From Pseudomonas sp. Marseille-Q3773 (GTDB lineage: Bacteria; Pseudomonadota; Gammaproteobacteria; Pseudomonadales; Pseudomonadaceae): DNA of 64,000 bases. A program made the translations under genes and the position numbers. Shown here in pieces: positions 52,868 to 64,000 of this stretch (its first letter is position 1; each line of letters starts with the position of its first letter). A model generated the notes under the pieces. It searched no databases, had not been told where the DNA came from, and saw only the letters and a list, made by a program, of their open reading frames with translations. The DNA is taken from the NCBI RefSeq assembly GCF_916618955.1, contig NZ_OU745390.1, forward strand, positions 1,116,001-1,180,000, in the 5' to 3' direction.

Positions 52868-54000
52868 GACAGGTGTTCCTTGTAGTGGTGGTTGGGCTGG
52901 AAACGCTGGATGGAAAAGGCCGCCAGGCTGATCGCCGGCGCGCCGAGCAGGATGCATTGCGCCAGTGCTTCGCCGGCCGCCGGGCCTATCTGGAAACCTG
53001 CGCCGGCAAAGCCGAAGCCGTGCAACAGGCCGGGCTGGCGCAGGCTGGGGCCGAGCACCGGTTCGTCATCGGGCAGGTAGCCTTCGGTGCCGCTCCAGGT
53101 GCGAATGGCCTGGGCACCGGCCAGCGCCGGGTACAGTTCGGTGGCGTTGCGCAGGATATCGAGCAGCGCCGCCTGACCCGGGCGCGAGGTGGTCGGGGTC
53201 AAGGCAAAGCCGCGACCGCCGCCCAGCACACAGTTGCCCCGGGACACCTGGCGCGCATAGATTCCGCCACCTTCGACCCCGGTGCTGGCGGTCATGAACA
53301 GTGGTAACGGCTCGGTGACCAGCATGGCCGGGTGGGCCGCGCTCAGCGGCACCGGTTCGCCGAACTGCTCGGCCAGGCGTGCCGACCAGGCACCGGTGCA
53401 GTTCAGCAGCCAGGGCGCCTTGAAACACTGGCCGCTGCTGGTGCGTACATGGAAGCGCTGGCCGTCGTGGTCCACCGCCAGTACCTCGCACTGCTCGTGC
53501 AACCGGGCGCCGCTGTCTCGGGCTGCCTGGGCGAAGGCCGGTGACACCAGGCGTGGGTTGGCATGGCCGTCCTCGGGGCAGTACGAGGCACCGACGGCGA
53601 TGTCGCCCACCCAGGGGAAACGCCGACGCAGTTCCTGGCGTTCCATCAGTTGCAGGCGCAGGTCGAAGGCCTGGGTGCGCCGGGCATAGGCTTTCAGGGC
53701 ATTGAAGTCGGTTGCGCTGCGCGCCAGTTTCAGGTGGCCGCTGCGGGTGTACTCGCCATCGATACCGATCCATTCGCGCAGCTGCCCCCAGATGGCGTGG
53801 GCGCGCATTGCCAAAGGCAGCTGGGCCAGCGAGCGGCCCTGGCGACGCACACCGCCGTAGTTCACCCCGCTGGAATGCGAACCGCAGAAGTCCCGTTCGA
53901 GCAACGCCACCCGCTGGCCACCACGGGCCAGTTTCAGTGCCGCGCTGCTGCCGACAATGCCGGCGCCGACGACGATGGCGTCCACTTCGATCAGCGTCAT
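52864..54000 (-). CDS. FAD-dependent D-amino-acid-oxidase-like subunit (beta) of a heteromeric dehydrogenase
   Basis: 378 residues, DAO superfamily. The N-terminal FAD fold is DAIVVGAGIVGSSAALKLAR, followed by GSHSSGVNYGGVRRQGRSLA; near the C-terminus are TWSGTEGYLPDDEPVLGPS and HGFGFAGAGFQIGPAAGEAL. In octopine/nopaline oxidases, HcnABC and D-hydroxyproline dehydrogenase such a subunit carries the substrate-oxidising FAD. The start at ATG 53998-54000 sits in the 4-bp overlap with the alpha subunit; the longer reading from 54273 lies inside that gene. Confidence 0.87.
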   Translation of the reverse strand: MTLIEVDAIVVGAGIVGSSAALKLARGGQRVALLERDFCGSHSSGVNYGGVRRQGRSLAQLPLAMRAHAIWGQLREWIGIDGEYTRSGHLKLARSATDFNALKAYARRTQAFDLRLQLMERQELRRRFPWVGDIAVGASYCPEDGHANPRLVSPAFAQAARDSGARLHEQCEVLAVDHDGQRFHVRTSSGQCFKAPWLLNCTGAWSARLAEQFGEPVPLSAAHPAMLVTEPLPLFMTASTGVEGGGIYARQVSRGNCVLGGGRGFALTPTTSRPGQAALLDILRNATELYPALAGAQAIRTWSGTEGYLPDDEPVLGPSLRQPGLLHGFGFAGAGFQIGPAAGEALAQCILLGAPAISLAAFSIQRFQPNHHYKEHLS

Positions 54001-55355
54001 GGTTTTATCTCCAGGCCAAACGGCAGTGGCTTGACCGGCGCCTGGCCGCGCAGGCGCCCGATCTGTTCGAGCGGGCGGCCGCTTTCGCAAGCGATCAGTT
54101 CGGCCGCAGCGGCACCACACACACGGCCCTGGCAGCGGCCCATGCCGACCCGGCACATGGCCTTGACCCGGTTGATGTCCCAATGCCCGGCGCGCACGCT
54201 GGCGCGGATTTCCCCGGCGCTGATCTGCTCGCAGCGGCACACGGTGAGCTGGTCCGGGGCCTGCCGGGCCCACTGCTCGGGGAATGGGAAGGCCTGTTCC
54301 AGGCCCTGGCGGAAGCGCTGCAAAGTGGCCAGGCGCTTTTCCAGGTGCCGCTGGCGTTGCGGGTCGCCGGGCTTGCCGAGGTCGGTGAGCAGGCTGAGGG
54401 CCGCCAGCTCACCGGTCAGCTCGGCGCCGTCGGCACCGAGAATGCCGGCACCGTCGCCCGCCAGATAGACGCCGGGACGCGACGCCCGGCCCTGGGCGTC
54501 GCGCACGGGGAGCCAGGCGCGATTGAGGGCGTTCCAGGCGAACTGGCAACCCAGCAGGTCGGCCAGTTGGGTTTCACTGCGCAGGGCGTGGGCCAATGCC
54601 ACGGCGTCGCAAGGCAGTTGGTAGTGTTGCCCGTTGCGTGACCAACGCACGCCGCTGGCGCGTTGCTGGCCGTCGATGCCCAGCAGGGTCACGCCCTGAT
54701 GCACCGGCACACCGTGGGCCGCTAGCCAGGCACGGTAATACAGGCCTTTGGCGAACGTGCCCGGCTGCAGCAACAGGCGTGGCAGGGCGCGCGCCTGCGC
54801 GCTGAATGGCGACGTATCGAGCACGGCGCTGACCGTGGCGCCGGCCTTGGCGTACTGGTAGGCCACCAGGTACAGCAGTGGCCCGCTGCCGGCCAGCACC
54901 ACCTGGTCGCCGATGGCGCAGCCCTGAAACTTCAGGGCGATCTGCGCCGCGCCCAGGGTATAGACCCCGGGCAGGGTCCAGCCCGGTATCGGCAACACCC
55001 GGTCGGTGGCCCCGGTGGCGACGATCACCTGGTCGAATGCCAGGCGGTCGGCCAGTTGGCCCTGTTGCAGGGTGTCGAGCACCTGCCGTTCGGCATTCCA
55101 CACCAGGGTTTCCGGGCGGTAGTCGATCTGTTCACGTAACTGCTCGAGTGTGCTGTGCAGGGCCCGGGCCTTGCCCGCCTCGAAGCCATACAAGGTTCTG
55201 CCCGGGCGCTGGAAGTTGGCCGGTTGCTGGCGGTAGATCTGCCCGCCCGCGCGGCTGGCTTCGTCGAGCAGCACCGGGCGCAGACCATGCGCTACCAGGG
55301 TCTGGGCGGCGCGGATGCCCGCCGGGCCGGCACCGATGATCACGATTGCGCTCAT
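53997..55355 (-). CDS. FAD/NAD(P)-type alpha subunit with BFD-like [2Fe-2S] domain
   Basis: 452 residues. The N-terminal pyridine nucleotide-disulfide reductase fold (AIVIIGAGPAGIRAAQTLVA, then DEASRAGGQIYRQQP) has its second dinucleotide site at GDQVVLAGSGPLLYLVAYQY. The C-terminal BFD-like Cys cluster reads CRCEQISAGEIRASVRAGHW, then CRVGMGRCQGRVC. This is the alpha (HcnB/OoxA-like) subunit. It transfers electrons between the beta-subunit FAD, the small ferredoxin subunit and an acceptor. The ATG at 55353-55355 overlaps the gamma gene stop by 4 bp. Confidence 0.87.
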   Translation of the reverse strand: MSAIVIIGAGPAGIRAAQTLVAHGLRPVLLDEASRAGGQIYRQQPANFQRPGRTLYGFEAGKARALHSTLEQLREQIDYRPETLVWNAERQVLDTLQQGQLADRLAFDQVIVATGATDRVLPIPGWTLPGVYTLGAAQIALKFQGCAIGDQVVLAGSGPLLYLVAYQYAKAGATVSAVLDTSPFSAQARALPRLLLQPGTFAKGLYYRAWLAAHGVPVHQGVTLLGIDGQQRASGVRWSRNGQHYQLPCDAVALAHALRSETQLADLLGCQFAWNALNRAWLPVRDAQGRASRPGVYLAGDGAGILGADGAELTGELAALSLLTDLGKPGDPQRQRHLEKRLATLQRFRQGLEQAFPFPEQWARQAPDQLTVCRCEQISAGEIRASVRAGHWDINRVKAMCRVGMGRCQGRVCGAAAAELIACESGRPLEQIGRLRGQAPVKPLPFGLEIKP

Positions 55356-55642
55356 GCCTGGCGCCCCGGGTCGCGGGTCACGCACTGGCCAGGCTCGAGA
55401 AAGGTCGAGCAGGCCCGCACCCGGCGGCCGTCCTGCAGGCGCACCCAGCAATCCTGGCAGGCCCCCATCAGGCAGAAGCCGGCGCGTGGCTCGGCGCTGA
55501 AGTCACTGCCGCGCAGGTGCCCGGCATTGGTCAGGATGGCGGTCAGCAGGGTATCGCCACGCAGGCCGCTGGCCGGCTGGCCGTCGAGCAGGAACGACAG
55601 TGGCTCGCGGTCGTGTTCGGCCACGCGCTTGAACAGCGGCAT
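55352..55642 (-). CDS. [2Fe-2S] gamma subunit of the heteromeric dehydrogenase
   Basis: 96 residues, HcnA/OoxG-like ferredoxin-fold domain: FLLDGQPASGLRGDTLLTAI near the start, and the cluster cysteines in GFCLMGACQDCWV plus RACSTF. It completes the alpha-beta-gamma set with the two FAD subunits. The ATG at 55640-55642 follows AAGGAG by seven bases; the long frame from 56374 is a shadow over the permease. It starts 14 bp after the permease stop. Confidence 0.87.
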   Translation of the reverse strand: MPLFKRVAEHDREPLSFLLDGQPASGLRGDTLLTAILTNAGHLRGSDFSAEPRAGFCLMGACQDCWVRLQDGRRVRACSTFLEPGQCVTRDPGRQA

Positions 55643-55656
55643 AAGGGCACTCCTTG

Positions 55657-56451
55657 TCATTGCTTGCCCACCAGCACGCGGTCCAGGCCGTACACCCGGT
55701 CCAGGGCGACCATGGTCAGCGCGGTGACGGCGATGACCAGCGCCGAAACGGCGGCCATCATCGGGTCGATGGATTCGGTGGCGTACACATACATGCGCAC
55801 TGGCAGGGTCTGGGTGGCGGGCGAGGTGACAAAGATCGACAAGGTGACTTCGTCGAAACTGTTGATGAATGCCAACAGCCAGCCACCGGCCACGCCGGGC
55901 AGGATCATCGGCAGGGTGACCTTGCAGAACAGCGTGGCGCGGCCGGCTCCCAGGCTTTGCGCGGCCTGTTCGGCACTGCGGTCGATACCGATGGCGGCGG
56001 CCAGTACCAGGCGCAGCACGTAGGGGGTGATCACCACCACATGGGCGAATACCAGCCAGGCGAAGCTGCCATTGACCCCCAGCAGGGCGAACAGCCGCAG
56101 CAGGGCCACACCCAGCACCAGGTGCGGGATGATGATCGGCGACAGCAGCAGGCCATTGAGCCAACCCTGGCCGGGGAAGCTGTAGCGGGTGAGCGCCAGG
56201 CCCGCCGGTACGGCGATGAGGGTGGCCAGCGAAGCCGCCAGCGCCGCCAGCTTCAGGCTGTTGTAGAACGCATCGAGGAAATCGGCACGTTCGAAAACAG
56301 CGTGGAACCAGCGCAGCGAAAAACCGGCCGTAGGCAGGCTCAGGGTGTTTTCCGGGGTGAGGGCCACCAGGCACACCACGACCAGCGGGGCCAGCATGAA
56401 CAGCATCACCAAGGTATGAAAGGACAGGGCCAGCGGGCCGTTGCGGGTCAT
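55657..56451 (-). CDS. ABC transporter permease (PotC-like)
   Basis: 264-residue inner-membrane protein with about six helices. LSFHTLVMLFMLAPLVVVCL is helix 1, and the EAA loop sits in EQAAQSLGAGRATLFCKVTL, then PMILPGVAGG. SIFVTSPATQTLPVRMY is typical of PotC/polyamine-type permeases. It pairs with the permease encoded just upstream. The ATG at 56449-56451 is chosen; the reading from 56472 adds seven residues. Confidence 0.9.
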   Translation of the reverse strand: MTRNGPLALSFHTLVMLFMLAPLVVVCLVALTPENTLSLPTAGFSLRWFHAVFERADFLDAFYNSLKLAALAASLATLIAVPAGLALTRYSFPGQGWLNGLLLSPIIIPHLVLGVALLRLFALLGVNGSFAWLVFAHVVVITPYVLRLVLAAAIGIDRSAEQAAQSLGAGRATLFCKVTLPMILPGVAGGWLLAFINSFDEVTLSIFVTSPATQTLPVRMYVYATESIDPMMAAVSALVIAVTALTMVALDRVYGLDRVLVGKQ

Positions 56452-56455
56452 GGCT

Positions 56456-57325
56456 TCAGACTCCAAGTGCACGTTTGTAGCGGCGCTCGACCAGCCGGTT
56501 CCAGCTGAGCATCACCAACAGGTTGATCAACAGCAGGGCCACGGCCAGGGTGGCCCCCATCGGCCAGTTCAGTTCGGCCAGGTACTGGTCGTAGATCATG
56601 GTCGCGACCATCTTCAGCCGACGCCCGCCGAGCAGGCCGGGGATGGCGAACGAACTGGCGGCCAGGCCGAACACGATCAGCGTGCCCGACAGCACGCCGG
56701 GCATGATCTGTGGCAGCACGATGCGGCGGAACACCGTCCACTGGCTGGCGCCCAGCGACAGCGCGGCCTGCTCGGCAGCCGGGTCGAGCTTCTGCAGCGA
56801 GGTCCACACCGGGATGATCATGAACGGCAGCATCACGTGGACCAGGCCGATGATCACCGCGAAGGGCGTGTACAACAGCTTCAGTGGCTGCCCGCCCAAG
56901 GCGCCGAGGCCCTGGTTGACCAGGCCATCGGCACCCAGCAGCAGGCTCCAGCCGAAGGCACGCACCACGACCGAAATCAGCAGCGGTGTCAGCACCAGGA
57001 TGAGGAAGATCGAGCGCCACGGCGGGCCCATGCGGCTCAGCACCAACCCCTCTGGGATGCCGATCAGTACGCACAACAGGGTGACCAGGGCGCTGATCCA
57101 CAACGTGCGGAAGAAGATCTGGTAATAGTAGGTGTCGGTTATCAGGCTCAGGTAGTGGCCCAGGGTGTACTGGCCGGCCTGGATGCCGCTGGTGTAGTCG
57201 AAGGCGTTGAACGACAGCAGTACGGTCAGCCCCAGGGGCACCACCAGCAAGGCCAGGAACAACAGCAGGGCCGGGCTGCTCAGGCCGTAGCCCCAGGCGC
57301 TGCTGCGCAGCTTGGCCGCGCTCAT
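56456..57325 (-). CDS. ABC transporter permease (PotB-like)
   Basis: 289 residues with about six helices. It begins MSAAKLRSSAWGYGLSSPAL, then LLFLALLVVPLGLTVLLSF. The EAA loop is EQAALSLGASQWTVFRRIVL, then PQIMPGVLSGTL. PotB-type permeases form the channel heterodimer with PotC types. It lies between the ATPase gene (4-bp overlap) and its partner permease. Confidence 0.9.
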   Translation of the reverse strand: MSAAKLRSSAWGYGLSSPALLLFLALLVVPLGLTVLLSFNAFDYTSGIQAGQYTLGHYLSLITDTYYYQIFFRTLWISALVTLLCVLIGIPEGLVLSRMGPPWRSIFLILVLTPLLISVVVRAFGWSLLLGADGLVNQGLGALGGQPLKLLYTPFAVIIGLVHVMLPFMIIPVWTSLQKLDPAAEQAALSLGASQWTVFRRIVLPQIMPGVLSGTLIVFGLAASSFAIPGLLGGRRLKMVATMIYDQYLAELNWPMGATLAVALLLINLLVMLSWNRLVERRYKRALGV

Positions 57326-58341
57326 GCTGCCACCTCGTCGCAGTTCAGCACGCGCAACAGGGCGTCGTCCCAGTCCAGGCCGACCTGGGTCCCCTCAGCC
57401 AGCGGCGCACTACCATCGTTGGCCCGCACCACGGCCAGGTTGCCCAGGGCGGTGTCGACGCGGTACAGCCACTGGCTGCCGAGGAAATAGCGGCAACTGA
57501 TGCAGCCGGCGAGCTTGCCGCTGCCGAGCGGGCCGAGGCTGATCTTTTCCGGGCGCAGGCTGAGGGTCAGCGGGCCGTGGGCCTGCGCCTGCGGTTGCCC
57601 GCCGGGGCCGGTCACGCCACGCAGGCGGTTGGCCTTGCCGACAAAGTCGGAGATGAATGGCGTGCCAGGATGCTCGTAGAGGCGGTAAGGGTCGTCCACC
57701 TGGGTAATGCGCCCGGACTCCATCACCACCACCCGGTCGCTGATCGACAAGGCCTCGGCCTGGTCATGGGTGACCATCAAGGTGGTGATGCCGACTTCAT
57801 TCTGGATGCGGCAGATCTCGAACTGCATTTCTTCGCGCAGGTGCGCGTCCAGGTTGGACAGCGGTTCGTCCAGCAGCAGCACCGGCGGCTCGATCACCAA
57901 TGCGCGGGCCAGGGCCACGCGCTGGCGCTGGCCGCCAGAGAGTTCGCGTGGATAACGCCCGGCATGCTGCTGCAGGCGTACCAGCGCCAGGGCCTGGTCG
58001 ACGCGACGGGCGATGTCGGCATTCGCCACCTTGCGCATGCGCAGGCCGAAGGCGACGTTGTCACGCACAGTCATGTGCGGGAACAGTGCATAGCTCTGGA
58101 ATACCACGCCAAGGCCGCGGCTGGCCGGCTTGGCATGGGTGATGTCGCGGCCATCGAGCACGATGCGGCCGCTGGTGACCTCGACGAAGCCGGCAATCAT
58201 CTGCAAGGTGGTGGTCTTGCCGCAGCCGGAAGGGCCAAGCAGGGAGACAAACTCGCCTTTGTCGATGGCCAGTGACGAACTGGCCACTGCCTCCGTGGCG
58301 CCATAGCGCTTGCAAAGCTTGTCGATCAACAGAAAGGTCAT
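57322..58341 (-). CDS. ABC transporter ATPase (PotA-like)
   Basis: 339 residues: Walker A GPSGCGKTTTL, Q-loop VVFQSYALFPHMTV, signature ELSGGQRQRVALARAL, Walker B LLLDEPLSNLD and His switch MVTHDQAEAL. A C-terminal TOBE domain follows about residue 235 (SLRPEKISLGPLG). It powers import by the two downstream permeases. It is the first gene of the seven-gene operon, divergent from an IclR regulator. The ATG at 58339-58341 is preferred to the longer reading from 58359. Confidence 0.93.
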   Translation of the reverse strand: MTFLLIDKLCKRYGATEAVASSSLAIDKGEFVSLLGPSGCGKTTTLQMIAGFVEVTSGRIVLDGRDITHAKPASRGLGVVFQSYALFPHMTVRDNVAFGLRMRKVANADIARRVDQALALVRLQQHAGRYPRELSGGQRQRVALARALVIEPPVLLLDEPLSNLDAHLREEMQFEICRIQNEVGITTLMVTHDQAEALSISDRVVVMESGRITQVDDPYRLYEHPGTPFISDFVGKANRLRGVTGPGGQPQAQAHGPLTLSLRPEKISLGPLGSGKLAGCISCRYFLGSQWLYRVDTALGNLAVVRANDGSAPLAEGTQVGLDWDDALLRVLNCDEVAA

Positions 58342-58522
58342 GGCTGTGCTCCATCGCAAACGGAACCGGGGTCAACCGGCAGTTTCAGGGTGGGCAGAGC
58401 GCCAGCGGCGAAAAGCAAGGCTTTTACGGACGTTGGCGCTCGCGGCAGTGGCGGCGGCCGATGTTGTGATATCGCCCTATGGACCGGAGAGTAGGGCAAT
58501 GATTAGGATGGCGACAAAGGGT

Positions 58523-58571
58523 AATTTCACTGAGTGACAGCTATTTTGAAATTATTCCGCTCAATGAAATT
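58523..58571. promoter_or_regulatory. Inverted repeat in the ABC operon/IclR divergent promoter
   Basis: Arms AATTTCACTGAG (58523-58534) and CTCAATGAAATT (58560-58571) are inverted with one mismatch across a 25-bp spacer. They end 19 bp before the IclR start and lie about 180 bp upstream of the operon. Candidate binding region for that regulator. Confidence 0.45.
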
Positions 58572-58590
58572 TAATGGGGTTTAGGGAAAA

Positions 58591-59418
58591 GTGGATTCCG
58601 ATAAGCGAAATGCGCAGGGCAAGGAAGTTGGCGTCAGTGCGGTCTCCCGTCTGTTCGCCGTGTTGCGCGCGCTGGGTGACTGTGGCGGCGAGGGCGAGAA
58701 GGTCAGCCAGCTTGCGCAGCGGCTCGGCCTGGCACAGCCGACCACGCACCGCTTGCTGCGCAGCCTGATCGAAGAGGGCATGGTCGACCAGTGCGCAACC
58801 AGCAAGCGCTACCGCTTGAGCCTGGATTTCTTTGCCCTCGCGGCCAAGGCCGGGCAGGCCGGCAACCTGCGCGACGTGGTGCGCCCCAGCCTGTTGCGGC
58901 TGTCGGCTTCGCTGGGCGATTCGTTGTTCCTGCTGGCGCGCTCGGGGTTCGATGCGGTGTGCCTGGACCGCAGTGAAGGGCCGTACCCGATTCGTACCTT
59001 TACCGGGGATATTGGCGGCCGTGTGGCGTTAGGGGTGGGGCAGGGCAGCCTGGCGATCCTGGCCTTCCTGCCCGAGGAGGAACGTGACGAGGTGATCCGT
59101 TACAACCTGCCGCGGCTGAAGGATTTCCACCATTACGACGAAGTCATGCTGCGCGCCGAAATCGACAACGTGCGCAGCCTTGGTTATGCCGGGCGCAATA
59201 CCGGTGTACTGGACGGCATGGCCGGCCTGGCGGTGCCGATTCTCGACCGCAATGGCCATGCCGTGGCAGCCCTGAGCGTGGCGACCATCAGTGACCGCCT
59301 GGGCCCCAATCGCATGCCGACCGTGGTGGCACTGCTCAAGCGCGAGGCGGCGGCGGTTGGCGAGCGGATCAACCCGTTCGACCCGGTGCTGCGCCGGCCT
59401 TCGCATGTGTTTGGTTAG
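58591..59418 (+). CDS. IclR-family regulator, divergent from the ABC/dehydrogenase operon
   Basis: 275 residues. The winged HTH spans about 15-80 (VSQLAQRLGLAQPTTHRLLR, then LIEEGMVDQCATSKRYRL). The effector domain has LGDSLFLLARSGFDAVCLDR, TFTGDIGGRVALGVGQGSLA and AGRNTGVLDGMAGLAVPIL. The divergent position suggests control of the ABC/dehydrogenase operon in response to its substrate or product. The start is a GTG with AGGGAAAA just upstream. Confidence 0.88.
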   Translation: MDSDKRNAQGKEVGVSAVSRLFAVLRALGDCGGEGEKVSQLAQRLGLAQPTTHRLLRSLIEEGMVDQCATSKRYRLSLDFFALAAKAGQAGNLRDVVRPSLLRLSASLGDSLFLLARSGFDAVCLDRSEGPYPIRTFTGDIGGRVALGVGQGSLAILAFLPEEERDEVIRYNLPRLKDFHHYDEVMLRAEIDNVRSLGYAGRNTGVLDGMAGLAVPILDRNGHAVAALSVATISDRLGPNRMPTVVALLKREAAAVGERINPFDPVLRRPSHVFG

Positions 59419-59454
59419 GCTGCGGTTCCAGCATAGGGTGCCATGCACCGCGTC

Positions 59455-59485
59455 GCCTGCTTCGCGGATAAATCCGCTCCTACAG
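59455..59485. repeat. REP element between iclR and the ABC exporter
   Basis: GCCTGCTTCGCGGATAAATC followed by CGCTCCTACAG is a near match to the P. putida REP. It lies in the 132-bp gap between two convergent genes, where it may also help stop transcription. Confidence 0.75.
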
Positions 59486-59550
59486 ACGCGGTACCTGTAG
59501 AGACGGCTTCAGTCGCGCGCACCGGCACAGCCGGTGCCATGTGCCATGCG

Positions 59551-61404
59551 CTATTCCAGCGCCTCGGCCACGCCCTGGTCCTCACCCAGGAACCCGCCGC
59601 TCTGGTGCTGCCACAAACGTGCATACGTTCCGTTTTTCGCCAGCAACTGTGCATGGGTACCCTGCTCGATGATGCGCCCTTCATCCATGACGATCAGCCG
59701 GTCCATGGCGGCAATGGTCGACAAGCGATGGGCGATGGCGATGACGGTCTTGCCCTGCATCATTTCGTCCAGGCTTTCCTGGATGGCCACTTCCACTTCC
59801 GAATCCAGCGCGCTGGTGGCTTCGTCCAGCAACAGGATCGGTGCATTCTTCAGCATCACCCGGGCAATCGCGATGCGCTGGCGCTGGCCGCCGGACAGCT
59901 TGATGCCGCGCTCTCCCACCAGCGTGTCGTAGCCACTGTGGCCCTGGCGGTCGCTGAGCTGGCTGATGAACCCGTCGGCTTGCGCATTCACCGCAGCGGC
60001 GCGGATCTGCGCCTCGCTCGCATCGGGGCGGCCATAGGCGATGTTGTCGCGAATCGAGCGGTGCAGCAGCGAGGTGTCCTGGGTGACCATGCCGATGGCA
60101 CTGCGCAGGCTGTCCTGGGTGACCCGGGCGATGTTCTGCCCGTCGATGCGGATTTCGCCACTGTCCACGTCATAGAAGCGCAGCAGCAGGTTGATCAGCG
60201 TGGATTTGCCGGCGCCGGAGCGGCCGACCAGGCCGACCTTCTCACCCGGGTGGATGTGCAGGCTCAGGTCGTTGAGCACCTGGCGCTCGCCGTTGTAGTT
60301 GAAACTGACCTTGTCGAAGGTCACCGCGCCGCCACGGGTCACCAGCTCGCCCGCGCCCGGCGCATCCTGCACCTTGGGGCCACGGGTCAGGGTGTCCATG
60401 CCGTCCTGCACGGTGCCGATGTTCTCGAACAGCGAGGTCATCTGCCACATGATCCAGTGCGACATGCCGTTGATGCGCAAGGCCATGGCGGTGATGGCCG
60501 CCACCGCGCCGGTGCCGACCTGGCCCTGGTGCCAGAGCCACAGGGCATAGCCGCCGGCCCCAAGGATCAGGCCCACCACCAGCGCCTGGTTGACGATTTC
60601 GAACTGGCTGACCAGGCGCATCTGGCGAAAGCCGGTGTGCTTGAAATCCTCCATGGCAGCACGCGCGAAGTGTGCTTCCCGTTTGGAATGCGAGAACAGC
60701 TTGACCGTGGTGATGTTGGTATAGGCGTCCGACACGCGACCGGTCATTGATGACCGCGCATGGGCCTGTTCCTGCCCGACCTTGCCCAGGCGTGGTACGA
60801 AATAGAGCATGGCCAGGCCGAACAGGAGCACCCAGGCCATGAACGGCAGCATCAGCTTCAGGGCAAAGCCACCCGCCAGGGCAATGATCGCAATGAAATA
60901 AACGCCGATGCCGGGCAGGATCTCGATGACGGTGAACAGCACTTCCCGCACGGCCAGCGCCGTCTGCATCACCTTGGTGGTGACCCGGCCGGAGAACTCG
61001 TCGGAAAAGAACGACAGGCTCTGGCGCAGCATCAGGCGGTGAAAGTCCCAGCGCAGGCGCAGCGGCAGATTGATCGCCAGGACCTGGTGCTGCACCATCG
61101 TGCGCAGTGCCACCAGCCCGATGCTGGTCAGCAGGACGATGCCGATCCCCCACAGTACGTGGCTTTCCTGCGGGCTGGCCGGGTCACCGGCCTGCCAGGC
61201 TGCAAGCAGGTCGACCACCTGGCCGAGGAAGGCGAACAGCCAGGCTTCGTAGATCGACACTGCGGCGCTGAGCAAGGCCAGCGCCAGGATGTAGCCGCGC
61301 GCGCCGCGGGTGCAGGCCCACATGAAGCGCAACAGGCCCACCGGTGGCGGCGGTACTTCGTCGGGGGGAAAGGGGTCGAGCCATCGTTCAAAAATACGCA
61401 ACAT
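59551..61404 (-). CDS. ABC exporter half-transporter (ATPase-permease fusion)
   Basis: 617 residues. A type I exporter transmembrane domain covers about 40-330 (YILALALLSAAVSIYEAWLF onward, six helices). The ATPase domain has Walker A VGRSGAGKSTL, signature KLSGGQRQRIAIARVM, Walker B ILLLDEATSALDSE and AIAHRLSTIAAM. It presumably works as a homodimer. Substrate unknown; MsbA, lipid or drug exporter types share this layout. It is monocistronic, divergent from katG. Confidence 0.9.
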   Translation of the reverse strand: MLRIFERWLDPFPPDEVPPPPVGLLRFMWACTRGARGYILALALLSAAVSIYEAWLFAFLGQVVDLLAAWQAGDPASPQESHVLWGIGIVLLTSIGLVALRTMVQHQVLAINLPLRLRWDFHRLMLRQSLSFFSDEFSGRVTTKVMQTALAVREVLFTVIEILPGIGVYFIAIIALAGGFALKLMLPFMAWVLLFGLAMLYFVPRLGKVGQEQAHARSSMTGRVSDAYTNITTVKLFSHSKREAHFARAAMEDFKHTGFRQMRLVSQFEIVNQALVVGLILGAGGYALWLWHQGQVGTGAVAAITAMALRINGMSHWIMWQMTSLFENIGTVQDGMDTLTRGPKVQDAPGAGELVTRGGAVTFDKVSFNYNGERQVLNDLSLHIHPGEKVGLVGRSGAGKSTLINLLLRFYDVDSGEIRIDGQNIARVTQDSLRSAIGMVTQDTSLLHRSIRDNIAYGRPDASEAQIRAAAVNAQADGFISQLSDRQGHSGYDTLVGERGIKLSGGQRQRIAIARVMLKNAPILLLDEATSALDSEVEVAIQESLDEMMQGKTVIAIAHRLSTIAAMDRLIVMDEGRIIEQGTHAQLLAKNGTYARLWQHQSGGFLGEDQGVAEALE

Positions 61405-64000
<2,596 letters not shown>

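Overview
The window is high-GC, gene-dense chromosomal DNA from a Pseudomonas, most likely of the P. putida group. This rests on the glc operon, a periplasmic broad-specificity amino-acid racemase nearly identical in recalled sequence to P. putida Alr, an MvaT/Tur-family nucleoid protein, P. putida-type REP sequences and the katG neighbourhood. Assignments are by eye from protein sequence; no database search was run.

Layout. (1) 1-5903: glycolate utilisation, glcD-glcE-glcF-glcG-glcB on the minus strand (glcB runs off the left edge), with the divergent regulator glcC and two matching operator palindromes between them. (2) 5997-13516: a DUF2388 protein, a glutathione S-transferase, a second penicillin-binding protein 2, and a three-gene ABC exporter/AttH-like lipoprotein operon whose stop codon abuts a palindromic IS5-family (IS427-group) remnant. 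(3) 13842-22736: Alr and DsdA (D-amino-acid metabolism), then a catabolic cluster of unknown substrate: FAD dehydrogenase, IclR regulator, Gfo/Idh dehydrogenase, TIM-barrel isomerase, and a convergent MFS transporter. The promoters on both sides of the IclR gene carry the same GGAAC-N3-GTTCC palindrome.

(4) 23018-51389: a type VI secretion island. It starts with an MvaT-like silencer, followed by vgrG and rhs debris, an orphan Rhs tip with a WHH-type nuclease and SMI1 immunity, and an intact hcp-vgrG-eag-rhs(HNH)-immunity module. The structural genes follow: tssL, tssK, tssJ, FHA, tssG, tssF, tssE, tssC and tssB on the minus strand, and tagO-like, tssA and tssM on the plus strand. No clpV/tssH is present. 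The tssM stop is followed at once by the 3' part of a PcaR/PobR-type IclR gene. A PcaR-like operator lies at the opposite end of the island, upstream of the MFS gene, which suggests that the island split a regulator from its target.

(5) 51824-59418: a seven-gene operon for an opine/polyamine-type ABC transporter plus a three-subunit FAD/2Fe-2S amine or amino-acid dehydrogenase, with a divergent IclR regulator. (6) 59551-64000: an ABC exporter half-transporter and katG, with a possible OxyR site; katG lacks only its last codons.

No tRNA, rRNA or CRISPR array was seen.
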